Below, piece by piece: positions 7,702 to 16,049 of a stretch of DNA of 64,000 nt. Made by a program: the position numbers and the translations under genes. Location of the stretch: contig JBFJVB010000004.1 of the NCBI GenBank assembly GCA_041624435.1, forward strand, positions 6,900 through 70,899, read 5' to 3'. A model generated the notes under the pieces. That model was given only the letters and a program-made list of their open reading frames with translations. It ran no database searches and had not been told where the DNA came from. Positions within the stretch are counted from its first letter, which is position 1. Each line of letters begins with the position of its first letter. This DNA comes from Oceanococcus sp041624435. Lineage in GTDB: Bacteria; Pseudomonadota; Gammaproteobacteria; Nevskiales; Oceanococcaceae.

Positions 7702-8481
7702 TTATTGAATGATGACCGGCCGGCCATCGTGCGGGTGACTCTGCAAGACCACGTCCACGCCGAATACCTGCCGGATCGTGGTCGCAGTGAGCACCTGCTG
7801 CGGCGGCCCAAACGCCTGCATGCACCCCTGACTCAGCAGGCCCACCTGATCGGCAAAGCGCAGCGCCAGATTCAAGTCATGCAGCACCAGCAGAATCGCC
7901 ATGTCTTGCGTCGCCAACCCCCGCAAATGCTGCAATAACTCCAGCTGATGCGCCCAGTCCAGGGCGGCCGTGGGCTCGTCGAGCAGCAGCACACCCTCGC
8001 ACTGACCCGCCGGGTCCGGCCAGAGCTGGGCCAGCACCCGGGCCAACTGCACCCGCTGCCGCTCGCCACCCGACAGCGCAGGATACAGCTGGCGGCGCAA
8101 GCCCTCCATGCCAAACAGGCGCAGTGCCTGGCTGACACAGTGCTGGTCCCGGTCCCGACCGGTGCCATGCGGAAGCCGCCCCAGGGCCACGACCTCTTCG
8201 ACCTGAAACGGAAAACTCAGTGCCGATTGCTGCGGCAACACGGCCATTTTGGTCGCTCGCGCCCGCGCCGGCCAGGTGCTCAAAGCGACCCCGTCCAGCA
8301 GCACGCGCCCTGCGCTTGGCGGCCACTGCCCGGCCGCAATGTTCAGCACCGAACTCTTGCCTGCGCCATTGGGCCCCAGCAAAGCGGTGACGGTGCCCGG
8401 TCGCACGCTCAGGCTGAGCTGATCAACACATAGTCGGTCCCCGCGAGACAAACTGACCGCGCGCAATTCAAGCTGGCTCAT
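7702..8481 (-). CDS. btuD: ABC importer ATPase, BtuD/HmuV-like
   Basis: A 259-residue ATP-binding subunit starting at ATG 8481, overlapping the permease stop by four bases (ATGA). Walker A GPNGAGKS is at residues 36-43, then the signature LSGGERQRVQLARVL, Walker B GVLLLDEPTAALD and the switch His in VLHDLNLA. The Q-loop region VLPQQSALSFPFQVEEVVALGR and the following PHGTGRD are unusually close to hemin-import ATPases (HmuV), although the surrounding genes point to cobalamin. The frame is open upstream inside the permease gene, but that part is a shadow. Confidence 0.85.
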   Translation of the reverse strand: MSQLELRAVSLSRGDRLCVDQLSLSVRPGTVTALLGPNGAGKSSVLNIAAGQWPPSAGRVLLDGVALSTWPARARATKMAVLPQQSALSFPFQVEEVVALGRLPHGTGRDRDQHCVSQALRLFGMEGLRRQLYPALSGGERQRVQLARVLAQLWPDPAGQCEGVLLLDEPTAALDWAHQLELLQHLRGLATQDMAILLVLHDLNLALRFADQVGLLSQGCMQAFGPPQQVLTATTIRQVFGVDVVLQSHPHDGRPVIIQ

Positions 8482-9527
8482 GTCGGCAAGTAGACCTGGC
8501 GTTGGCGCAACAGCGACAGGAACAGGGGCGCCCCCAGCAGCGCGGTCAGAATGCCCACGGGCAGCTCCGCCGGCGCAATCAACCAGCGCCCCAGCGCATC
8601 GGCAAAGATCAGCAGCGCGGCGCCAGCCAATGCCGCGGCCGGCAGCAAGCGACGGTGATCCGGCCCCAGCCATAGCCGCAACATATGCGGCACCACCAGC
8701 CCGACAAAGGCGATGACTCCCGTCAGGGCCACGGCGCCGGCCACGGCCAGAGCGACAACCACGATCACCACCCGTTTGACCTGACTGACCCGCACACCCA
8801 GATGACGGGCCTCGGATTCTCCCAGCAACAGCGCATTCAAGGCGCCGGCATAACGCGGCAGAATCAGCAGCCCGGGCAGCATCAGCAGCAGGGCCAGGCG
8901 CACATCGCGCCACAGTGCGCCGTCCAGCCCACCCATGCGCCACAAACTCATCCGCCGTAGAGATTCATTGTCCACCACGTAGGCCAGCCCGCTGTTGATG
9001 GCCCCGGCCAGCGCGGAGATCGCCACGCCGACCAGCAGCATCGTCAACACCGACGTCCCGCCGAACCCGTCGGTCCGGCTGGCCAGACGATAAACCAGCC
9101 CGGTGGCGGCCAGGCCGCCGCAGAACGCGCCCAGCACCAGGGCGCTGATACCGCTGAGCACGGCCAGACCGGTCCAGCTGGCCCCCAGGGCAATCACGAT
9201 ACTGGCGCCCAGGGACGCCCCGCTGGTCACCCCGATGATCGACGGATCGGCCAGAGGATTGCGAAACAGGCCCTGGGTCGCGGCGCCACACAGCGCCAGA
9301 ACCGCGCCTACCAAGCCGCCCAGGAGCACCCGCGGCAGGCGCAGCTGCCAGATGATCAGCGCACTATCCAGACTGGAGGACGAGGCCGCCGTGCCCACCC
9401 AGAACCCCGAGAAGTCCCGCCAGTTCAAGCTGGCCGGACCGCTCACCAGCCCCAGAAACACGGCCAGAACCAGGGCCGCGAACAGGCCGCCGAATACAGA
9501 ACAGTTGGAAGGGCGGCGCTGGGACAT
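8478..9527 (-). CDS. btuC: ABC importer permease, BtuC/FecCD family
   Basis: A 349-residue polytopic membrane protein of the BtuC/FecCD/HmuU family with about ten membrane segments. Landmark stretches are RLPRVLLGGLVGAVLALCGAA, QGLFRNPLADPSIIGVTSGA and FVGLVVPHMLRLWLGPDHR, the last including the EAA-like loop that contacts the ATPase. It is the first gene of the minus-strand operon, 70 bases from the start of the riboswitch that serves the divergent btuB. No riboswitch is visible on its own leader. It forms the inner-membrane channel with btuD and receives substrate from btuF. Confidence 0.88.
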   Translation of the reverse strand: MSQRRPSNCSVFGGLFAALVLAVFLGLVSGPASLNWRDFSGFWVGTAASSSSLDSALIIWQLRLPRVLLGGLVGAVLALCGAATQGLFRNPLADPSIIGVTSGASLGASIVIALGASWTGLAVLSGISALVLGAFCGGLAATGLVYRLASRTDGFGGTSVLTMLLVGVAISALAGAINSGLAYVVDNESLRRMSLWRMGGLDGALWRDVRLALLLMLPGLLILPRYAGALNALLLGESEARHLGVRVSQVKRVVIVVVALAVAGAVALTGVIAFVGLVVPHMLRLWLGPDHRRLLPAAALAGAALLIFADALGRWLIAPAELPVGILTALLGAPLFLSLLRQRQVYLPT

Positions 9528-9596
9528 CGGGCAGGGGCAGCGGGGAACCGGAAACCGGCCTGCATCATATCAAGCAAACCGCTATGCTTTGCGCCG

Positions 9597-9758
9597 CTCA
9601 GGTGCGGATGGTGCAAGCCATCCGTGAAACGGGAAGTCCGTGAAACTCGGACACTGCCCCCGCAACGGTAACTGGTTCGGAGCTGCGCAAACGCCACTGT
9701 CCGGCATGGACGGGAAGGTCGCAGTTCAGCACGCCAGGAGTCCGGAGACCGGCCTGAG
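9597..9758 (+). ncRNA. Cobalamin (AdoCbl-type) riboswitch
   Basis: The leader has the conserved cobalamin-riboswitch elements in order. The P1 strands CTCAGG (9597-9602) and CCTGAG (9753-9758) close the structure. Inside are GGTGC near the start, GTGAAACGGGAAGTC, AAACTCGGACACTGCCC, the CCCGCAACGGTAA core, GTCCGGCATGGACGGGAAG, and the B12-box-like CGCCAGGAGTCCGGAGACC. It ends 47 bases upstream of the btuB ATG. Binding of adenosylcobalamin is expected to close P1 and the kissing loop and block expression of the receptor. Confidence 0.95.
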
Positions 9759-9805
9759 TCCCTTCATCCACTTTGACCTGCGGGGCCGCAGGGACAGGAG
9801 CAAAC

Positions 9806-11743
9806 ATGCGTTATCTAGTATTGGCCGGGACGATCCTGGCCGTAAGTTCGACTCATCTCGCCGCGGCACAGAGCACGTCCCTGGAGCCTCTGGTCGTCAC
9901 CGGCTCGCGCACGCCCACGGCAGGTTTTCGCCTGGCCGATGCGATCACCGTGATCGACCGTGACACCATCCTGGCCAGCCAGGCCAATTCCCTGGCGGAA
10001 CTGCTGAGTTCGCGCGCCGGCATCGAAGTTCTGGACTTCTATGGTGATGGCAGTCGCGCCAGTTTCGGCATGCGCGGCTTCGGCGAGAATGCGGCTTCCA
10101 ATACCCTGGTGCTGATCGACGGTCAGCCCCTGAACAACCCCGACATTGCCAACCCGGACCTGGCCCGAATCCGGCTTGAAGATCTTGAGCGGATCGAGGT
10201 GCTGGAAGGTGGCTCGGCCTTGTGGGGCAATCAGGCCGTGGGCGGGGTGATTCACCTCATTACCCGGGAAGCGGCGGGCTCCAGCGTGCATTTCGAACGC
10301 GGTAGCTACGCCAGCCAGGACGCCCGCGCCCGCGCTGCCGTGAACGGCGAGCACTGGAAACTCGCGCTCAGCGGAAGCAATCGCCAGAGTGACAATTACC
10401 GCGAGCATAACCGGCTACGCCATGATCGGGCCGGCCTGGAAGGCAGCGTCAAGGGCCGCCTGGCCAAAGCCTGGGTCCAGGCCGAGTACAGCGACGAGGA
10501 GCTGCAGGTCCCCGGCGGCCTGTTTGCGGACGAAGTCGCCCAGGACCGGCGCCAGTCGGCCAGTGCTTATGCCGATGATTTTTCCGCGCTGCGCACCCTC
10601 AACCTGCGCAGCGGTCTGAGCGCCGACATCGGCCCCGACTGGCACTTCGATGGGCGGGTCTCACGTTACGCCGCCGATGGCCGCTTCCGCCTCAGCTCGC
10701 GCGGTTTTGCCAGTGACCCCAGCACCCAGGAGCGCCGGGTCATCAGCCTGAATCCACAATGGACTTACACCTTCGCGCTGGCGGACCAGCAGGGTCATTT
10801 CGCCCTCGGCGCCGATTTGCAGCGCGCGGATTATCGGCTTGAATCCCAGTTTGGCGTGCAGAGCAACGACCAGAAACTGAACGACCTGTATCTGAGCAGC
10901 CTGTTGCCGCTGCTTAGTCCCGCGACCCTCAGCCTGGCGCTGCGTCATTCCCGCATCGAGGACCTGATTGCCGATCCCGGCAGTTTCGCGGTGTTTCCCG
11001 ATGGCAAACGCTTCAGCCATGACACCACCAGCGGCTCGGCCGGCCTGAATATCCCGCTGCACGACAAACTGTCGATGCTCCTGGGCTGGGACCAGGTGCT
11101 GCGCTATCCCAAGGTGGATGAGTATTTCGGTTCCGGGTTTACCCCGGACGCCATCAATCTGGAGCCCCAGACCGGCGACAACTACGAAGTCGGCCTGCGC
11201 CTGCACGGCGCGATGCTGACAGGTTCGCTGATCGTCTATCGTCTCGACCTGAACAACGAGATCGTCTACGACCCCAACACCTTCACCAATATCAATCTGG
11301 ACCAGACCACCCGGGAGGGTGTCAATGCCCAGGCCCAGCTGCGGCTCGGCCGCATCAGCTCGGTGGACCTGGCCTACAGCTATATCGATGCCCGGATCGA
11401 CGGCACCGAGCGCATCCCGCTGGTGGCGCAGCAGCATGCCCAGATCAGCTTCAACCTGAATCCGACCGCCGGTTTGCACTTCCAGCTGCAAGTGCAAGGC
11501 AGCGGTGACCGGTTGCCGGGTGGCGACACCGACGGATCACAGCCGCCGCTGCCGGGCTACGGGGTGGTCAATCTGGCGGCCCGCTGGCAGCGCGACAATC
11601 TGGAGATCGGCCTGAAACTGGCCAATGTCCTGGACAAGCACTACGCCGCGGTCGGCTTTGAAGACAGTTCGAGCAACCAGGTGGCCAGCTTTCCTTTGCC
11701 CGAATTCAACGGCCGCATCAGCATGCGCTACGACCTGCCGTAA
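9806..11743 (+). CDS. btuB: TonB-dependent vitamin B12 receptor
   Basis: A 645-residue outer-membrane receptor starting at ATG 9806 after ACAGGAG (9794-9800). It has a signal peptide (residues 1-21), a TonB-box-like EPLVVTGSRTP near residue 25, a plug domain with LIDGQPLNNPDIANPDLARI and IEVLEGGSALWGNQAVGGVIHLIT (about residues 40-160), then a 22-strand-type barrel ending in ISMRYDLP. Its size and plug match BtuB. The cobalamin riboswitch directly upstream gives the substrate. It delivers B12 to the periplasm for BtuF-BtuCD encoded divergently. TonB energy must come from elsewhere: no tonB lies in this locus. Confidence 0.92.
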   Translation: MRYLVLAGTILAVSSTHLAAAQSTSLEPLVVTGSRTPTAGFRLADAITVIDRDTILASQANSLAELLSSRAGIEVLDFYGDGSRASFGMRGFGENAASNTLVLIDGQPLNNPDIANPDLARIRLEDLERIEVLEGGSALWGNQAVGGVIHLITREAAGSSVHFERGSYASQDARARAAVNGEHWKLALSGSNRQSDNYREHNRLRHDRAGLEGSVKGRLAKAWVQAEYSDEELQVPGGLFADEVAQDRRQSASAYADDFSALRTLNLRSGLSADIGPDWHFDGRVSRYAADGRFRLSSRGFASDPSTQERRVISLNPQWTYTFALADQQGHFALGADLQRADYRLESQFGVQSNDQKLNDLYLSSLLPLLSPATLSLALRHSRIEDLIADPGSFAVFPDGKRFSHDTTSGSAGLNIPLHDKLSMLLGWDQVLRYPKVDEYFGSGFTPDAINLEPQTGDNYEVGLRLHGAMLTGSLIVYRLDLNNEIVYDPNTFTNINLDQTTREGVNAQAQLRLGRISSVDLAYSYIDARIDGTERIPLVAQQHAQISFNLNPTAGLHFQLQVQGSGDRLPGGDTDGSQPPLPGYGVVNLAARWQRDNLEIGLKLANVLDKHYAAVGFEDSSSNQVASFPLPEFNGRISMRYDLP

Positions 11744-11753
11744 CCGAGTCCAC

Positions 11754-11778
11754 GCCGGGGCGGGTTCGCCGCCCCGGC
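11754..11778 (+). terminator. GC-rich hairpin after btuB
   Basis: A perfect 10-bp inverted repeat, GCCGGGGCGG and CCGCCCCGGC around the loop GTTCG, begins ten bases after the btuB stop. It is followed by CCCTCC rather than a T-tract, so termination would be weak or Rho-assisted, but the position and strength fit the end of the btuB transcript. Confidence 0.5.
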
Positions 11779-11848
11779 CCCTCCAGGTGCGTGAGCCGAT
11801 TACAATGGCTCCTTTTTGCCGCGAAGCTTCGCCGCTGACCTGAACACC

Positions 11849-14134
11849 ATGCACCAACTACACCGCTGGACCCTGGACCACCCCTGGTGGGTCCTTGCCC
11901 TGACCCTGCTGGGCACCGTTTGCGCGCTCGGCGGGTTGCGTCATCTGTCGCTCACCACCGACTACCGCGCCTATTTTGGCCCCAACAACCCTGAACTGCA
12001 GGCGTTGGAGGCATTCGAACATCAGTTCGAGCAGAAGGAAACCCTGATCATTGCCCTGGCGGCCCGGGACGGCGACATGTTCAGCCCGGTGAAGCTGGAA
12101 GCCTTGCGCGAATTAACCGCGGCCGGCTGGACCCTGCCCTATGCGCTGCGCTCCGAATCGCTGGCCAATTATCAGCACAGCCGTGCCGAAGGCGACGACA
12201 TCATCGTCGAGGCCCTGGTGCCGGACGGCGCCATCAGCCCGGCGCAGGCCAGCGCCATTCGCGACATTGCCCTGCACTCCGACGAACTGGTCAACCGCTT
12301 CATTTCGGCCGATGGCACCGTCGCCGCCGTCGTCATCAACACCCCATTGCCGCACCGCAATCTGGACGAGGAAGTCCCGGAAGTTGCCAACGCGGTCCGA
12401 GCGCTGAAACAGCGCTTCGCCACCGACTTCCCGTCGGTCAGCATGCACGCCAGCGGTGTGGTGATGCTCAACGACGCGATGGCGCAGACCACCGCCTATG
12501 ACTTGAGCCATCTGTTTCCCCTGACTTTCCTGCTGATTTTCGTCGGCCTGGTGATCTACTTCCGGGCGCTGCTGCCGGCGGTGATTACCCAGCTGGTGAT
12601 CCAGATCGCCGCGCTGTCGGCCTACGGCATCGCCGGCTGGCTGGGCATTGTCCTTACCGCGGCCTCGATGTCCGCCGGGCTGATCGTCACGACCCTGGCG
12701 GTCGCTGATTGCGTGCACCTGCTGGTCAGCTGGCGGAAGCGCATCGATGCCGGCGACGACAAGCGCCAGGCCATGCTGGAGAGCCTGCGGATCAACACCT
12801 TGCCGGTCTTTCTGACCAGCGTGACCACGGCCATCGGCTTTCTCTCCCTGTACTTTTCGGATTCACCGCCTTTTCGCGACCTGGGATTCATCGTCGCGGC
12901 CGGGGTGGGCTTTGCCTTCGTCGCCGCGCTGTTCACCTTGCCCGCGCTGGTGATGCTGTTGCCGGTGCAGGTCAAAGTCCGCCCGATCGGCCGAGCCTGG
13001 ACCGCCCAGCTGGCTGACTTCACCATCCAGCAGCAGAAGCCCCTGTTGTACCTGGGCGGCGCGGTGATCCTGCTGCTCGCCGCCGGCATCACGCACAACC
13101 GCTTCGGCGACAACTATGCCGAATACTTCGACCCGCGGATTTCGTTTCGCCAGGATACCGACTTCATCAACCAGCGCCTGACCGGCATGCAGACGCTGCA
13201 GTTCCAGCTGCATGCGCAGGAGCCTGGCGGCATCAACGACCCTGCATTTCTGACCCGGCTCGCCGCCTTTCAGGACTGGTTCGCAGCCCAGCCGGAAACC
13301 CGCAAGACGGTCAGCATTGCCGATCTGCACCGGCGCCTGAATCGCACCATGCATGGTGATGATCCGGCCTGGCACCGGCTCCCCGATGACCAGCTCCTGG
13401 CCGCGCAGTATCTGTTCTTTTACGAGATGTCGCTGCCTCAGGGCCTGAGCCTGAACACCATGTTCGACCCGGACAAACAGCTGACCCGCCTGATCGTATT
13501 GCTCGACACCATCGACGCCGGCGCCCTGGCGGAACTGAATGATCGGGCGCTGAGCTGGCTGCAGCGCAACCAGCCCGAATGGTTTTACGATGCCCATGGC
13601 GGAGTTGGCGTCAGCCTGATGTTCGCTCGCATCTCGGAGCGCAATTTCCGCAGCATGATGAGCGGCCTGGCCGTCGCCGTGGTGCTGATTTGCGGCCTGA
13701 TGGTGGTATTGATGCGGTCACCCCGGATCGGCCTGATCAGCATCATTCCCAATCTGGCGCCCGGCCTGATGGCTTTCGGCATCTGGGGCTACAGCGTCGG
13801 CGTGATCGGCATTTCCCTGGCGGTGGTCGGTTCCATGACCCTGGGCATCGTGGTTGACGACACGATTCATTTTCTCAGCAAGTATCTGCGCGCCCGCCGC
13901 GAAGCAGGCCTGTCGCCAGAGGACGCCGTACGTTACGCCTTCGACACGGTCGGCTCGGCCTTGCTGTTGACCTCGGTCATTCTGCTCGGCGGCTTTCTGA
14001 CCATCAGCCTGTCGGCCTACCAGCTGACGGCCTATATGGGCTTGCTCACATCGATTACCATCGCCCTGGCCTTGGCCGCGGACTTTTTGTTTCTGCCGCC
14101 CCTGCTGTTGCGCCTGGATAAACGCCGTTCATGA
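11849..14134 (+). CDS. RND-superfamily (MMPL-type) transporter permease
   Basis: A 761-residue inner-membrane transporter with the symmetric RND layout: helix 1 (residues about 13-32), a periplasmic domain, a block of five helices (about 225-380, including AVADCVHLLVSWR), then the same order again with the second block near residues 610-760 (VVDDTIHFLSKYLRARREAG). Both halves carry the helix-4 Asp pattern with neighbouring His that replaces the drug-efflux DD motif in MMPL/hopanoid-type exporters. ATG 11849 is preferred over an in-frame TTG at 11816. It ends overlapping the ArsR-methyltransferase start (ATGA). The cargo is unknown; lipids or hydrophobic molecules are usual. Confidence 0.82.
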   Translation: MHQLHRWTLDHPWWVLALTLLGTVCALGGLRHLSLTTDYRAYFGPNNPELQALEAFEHQFEQKETLIIALAARDGDMFSPVKLEALRELTAAGWTLPYALRSESLANYQHSRAEGDDIIVEALVPDGAISPAQASAIRDIALHSDELVNRFISADGTVAAVVINTPLPHRNLDEEVPEVANAVRALKQRFATDFPSVSMHASGVVMLNDAMAQTTAYDLSHLFPLTFLLIFVGLVIYFRALLPAVITQLVIQIAALSAYGIAGWLGIVLTAASMSAGLIVTTLAVADCVHLLVSWRKRIDAGDDKRQAMLESLRINTLPVFLTSVTTAIGFLSLYFSDSPPFRDLGFIVAAGVGFAFVAALFTLPALVMLLPVQVKVRPIGRAWTAQLADFTIQQQKPLLYLGGAVILLLAAGITHNRFGDNYAEYFDPRISFRQDTDFINQRLTGMQTLQFQLHAQEPGGINDPAFLTRLAAFQDWFAAQPETRKTVSIADLHRRLNRTMHGDDPAWHRLPDDQLLAAQYLFFYEMSLPQGLSLNTMFDPDKQLTRLIVLLDTIDAGALAELNDRALSWLQRNQPEWFYDAHGGVGVSLMFARISERNFRSMMSGLAVAVVLICGLMVVLMRSPRIGLISIIPNLAPGLMAFGIWGYSVGVIGISLAVVGSMTLGIVVDDTIHFLSKYLRARREAGLSPEDAVRYAFDTVGSALLLTSVILLGGFLTISLSAYQLTAYMGLLTSITIALALAADFLFLPPLLLRLDKRRS

Positions 14135-15063
14135 GCCTGGAAATCACCGAACGCGCCGCGCTGTGCCGGATGCTGGCCGATGCCAGCCGCCAGCGGCTGC
14201 TTTTGCTGCTGGAAAGCGAAGAACTGACCGTGGCGGAACTGACCGAGATCACCGGCCTGGCACAAAGCCGGGTGTCCACCCATCTGGGCAAGCTGCGCGA
14301 GTCCGGCATGGTTCAGGACCGCCGCCAGGGCACGACCGTGTATTACTCCGCCGGCGACGATCAGCAGAGCCTGATCCACCGCCTCTGGGACGCCCTGAGA
14401 CAGGACATCACCAGCGAGCAGGTGGCCGGCGACCGCGAACGCATGCACGAGGTCTTGCGCCGTCGCCAGCCCGAACAGACCTGGGCCGAGTCCGTCGCCG
14501 GACACATGGAACTGCATTACTCGCCGGGACGGACCTGGCAGGCGACCACCCATGCGCTGCTGCCGCTGCTGAATTTCGGTGATGTGCTGGACATCGCCGC
14601 CGGCGACGGCATGCTGGCCGCACTCCTGGCCCCACGCTGTCGTTCCATCACCTGCGTCGACCTCAGCGCGAAACTGGTTGCGGCCGGCACGCGGCGCCTG
14701 GCCCCGCATCCGCACGCGCGCTATCTGCAAGGCGACATGCATGCACTGCCACTGCCGGATGCGGATTTCGATACAATTTTTCTCATGCATGGCCTGACCT
14801 ACAGCGAACAACCCGAGGCTGTCATCGGCGAGATCGCGCGTTTGCTACGCCGCGGCGGGCAAGCCATCATCTCCACGCTGGCCGCGCACGATCACCCGGC
14901 TTCGGTGGCCGCCTTTGATCACGTCAATCTGGGCTTTGGCGTCGAACAATTGACGGCGCTGCTGGACCATGCCGGCCTGAGCGTGGACAGCTGCGAACTC
15001 AGCCTGCGTGAAGCCCAGCCTCCCTATTTCGGCGTGATCACCGCCGCCGCTCACCGGGCCTAG
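14131..15063 (+). CDS. ArsR-family regulator fused to SAM methyltransferase
   Basis: A 310-residue two-domain protein. Residues about 5-90 form an ArsR winged helix (LADASRQRLLLLLESEELTVAELTEITGLAQSRVSTHLGKLRESGMV); no clear metal-binding CxC or His cluster is seen. Residues about 125-305 form a class I methyltransferase with the SAM motif VLDIAAGDGMLAALLA, the acidic VDLS after strand 2, and LPLPDADFDTIFLMHGL. The fold of the second half resembles UbiE/ArsM-like enzymes. Translation is coupled to the RND transporter by a four-base overlap. Such fusions may sense their own substrate or SAM; the ligand and target promoters are not visible. Confidence 0.8.
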   Translation: MSLEITERAALCRMLADASRQRLLLLLESEELTVAELTEITGLAQSRVSTHLGKLRESGMVQDRRQGTTVYYSAGDDQQSLIHRLWDALRQDITSEQVAGDRERMHEVLRRRQPEQTWAESVAGHMELHYSPGRTWQATTHALLPLLNFGDVLDIAAGDGMLAALLAPRCRSITCVDLSAKLVAAGTRRLAPHPHARYLQGDMHALPLPDADFDTIFLMHGLTYSEQPEAVIGEIARLLRRGGQAIISTLAAHDHPASVAAFDHVNLGFGVEQLTALLDHAGLSVDSCELSLREAQPPYFGVITAAAHRA

Positions 15064-15065
15064 AC

Positions 15066-15500
15066 ATGAGCCCAACCCATCTGTGGCAGCGCGTGTTCCG
15101 ACTCATGGACGGGTTGAGCGGCGCCACGGCGGGCTTCCTGTTCTATGGCGGCTGGGGCGTTTTTGCCAATTGGCCGCATGGATCGCTGGTGGCTCTGCGT
15201 TCGGGTCTGGCCCAGGGCAGCATGAGCTTTGTGGTGACCCTGTCAGGCGTCCTGCTCATGCGCTTTTTGTTCCGGCTTCCCGGGCCGCTGTGGCTACGCA
15301 CCGCAACGGCCGGCCTGGGCGCCCTGCTCCTGATCTATACCGGCATCATCGGCGTCCATGTCTACCTGGGGACGCCGGAGATTTTTCTGACCTTGTTGCC
15401 CGGATTGCCGATCACGATCGGCTTTTGTCTGGTTTTCAGTGCCAGTTTGGCCAGATTCAGTCAAAATACCGCCCTAACCCTTCCCCTGGGGAAGCCTTGA
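15066..15500 (+). CDS. Four-helix inner-membrane protein, unknown function
   Basis: A 144-residue hydrophobic protein starting three bases after the ArsR-methyltransferase stop, so very probably in the same transcript. Four membrane segments can be drawn at about residues 18-38, 47-69, 78-101 and 105-128. I see no catalytic motif and recognise no family. The tail (about residues 129-144) is short and polar. Codon use resembles its neighbours, so it is a genuine resident gene. A role as an accessory to the RND transporter is only a guess from position. Confidence 0.7.
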   Translation: MSPTHLWQRVFRLMDGLSGATAGFLFYGGWGVFANWPHGSLVALRSGLAQGSMSFVVTLSGVLLMRFLFRLPGPLWLRTATAGLGALLLIYTGIIGVHVYLGTPEIFLTLLPGLPITIGFCLVFSASLARFSQNTALTLPLGKP

Positions 15501-15521
15501 TCGAACCGAGGTCTGCGAACC

Positions 15522-16019
15522 GTGCCCACGGCCCAACTCATTCATGACAACATCGCCACCTTGCACCAGGCCGAAACCGTGCTATCGGCGGTGTCTCGCG
15601 TTGGCCTGGATTTCGGCGCCCAGATCGGCCCACATCTGCGCCATGTGCTGGACCATTACGATTGTTTTTTGAGCGGCCTGGACGCCGGCTGTATCGACTA
15701 CGACCGGCGCCAGCGTGACCTGGAGACCGAAACCGATCCTGCTGCAGCCCGGCAACGCATCACCAGCATCGCGGCCCAACTGAGGCAGCTCGAGCAGCGC
15801 AGCTGGGCACCGCGCCTGCAGGTGAGACTGGCCACCGACGCCGATTCGGCCACCCAGGAAACCTGCTCGTCGCCGGCACGGGAACTGCAGTTCCTGCAAA
15901 GCCACGCCGTGCACCACTACGCCTTGATCCGCTTGATCCTGCAAAGTCAGGGCCTGACTCTGGGTGAGGAGTTCGGCAAAGCGCCATCGACCCTGCGGTT
16001 CGAACGCATCAGCGCCTGA
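15522..16019 (+). CDS. DinB-like four-helix metal-binding protein
   Basis: A 165-residue protein beginning at GTG 15522. The helical pattern and histidines fit the DinB/YfiT fold, in which three His bind a divalent metal: HLRHVLDHYDCFL near residue 40 gives the first, and SHAVHHYALIRLIL near residue 130 gives the other two. DinB-fold proteins include thiol-dependent S-transferases (bacillithiol, mycothiol), but most members have no known reaction. It sits between the membrane protein (21 bases) and the ATP-grasp gene (30 bases) and is likely in the same operon. Confidence 0.7.
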   Translation: MPTAQLIHDNIATLHQAETVLSAVSRVGLDFGAQIGPHLRHVLDHYDCFLSGLDAGCIDYDRRQRDLETETDPAAARQRITSIAAQLRQLEQRSWAPRLQVRLATDADSATQETCSSPARELQFLQSHAVHHYALIRLILQSQGLTLGEEFGKAPSTLRFERISA

Positions 16020-16049
16020 TCGCTCTCCCCTTAACCAACGGTATTCGCA

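Noticed and set aside
8460..9600. Second cobalamin riboswitch before btuC on the minus strand
   Set aside because: The 70-base leader has no P1 pair or B12 box; the elements at 9597-9758 are oriented for btuB only.
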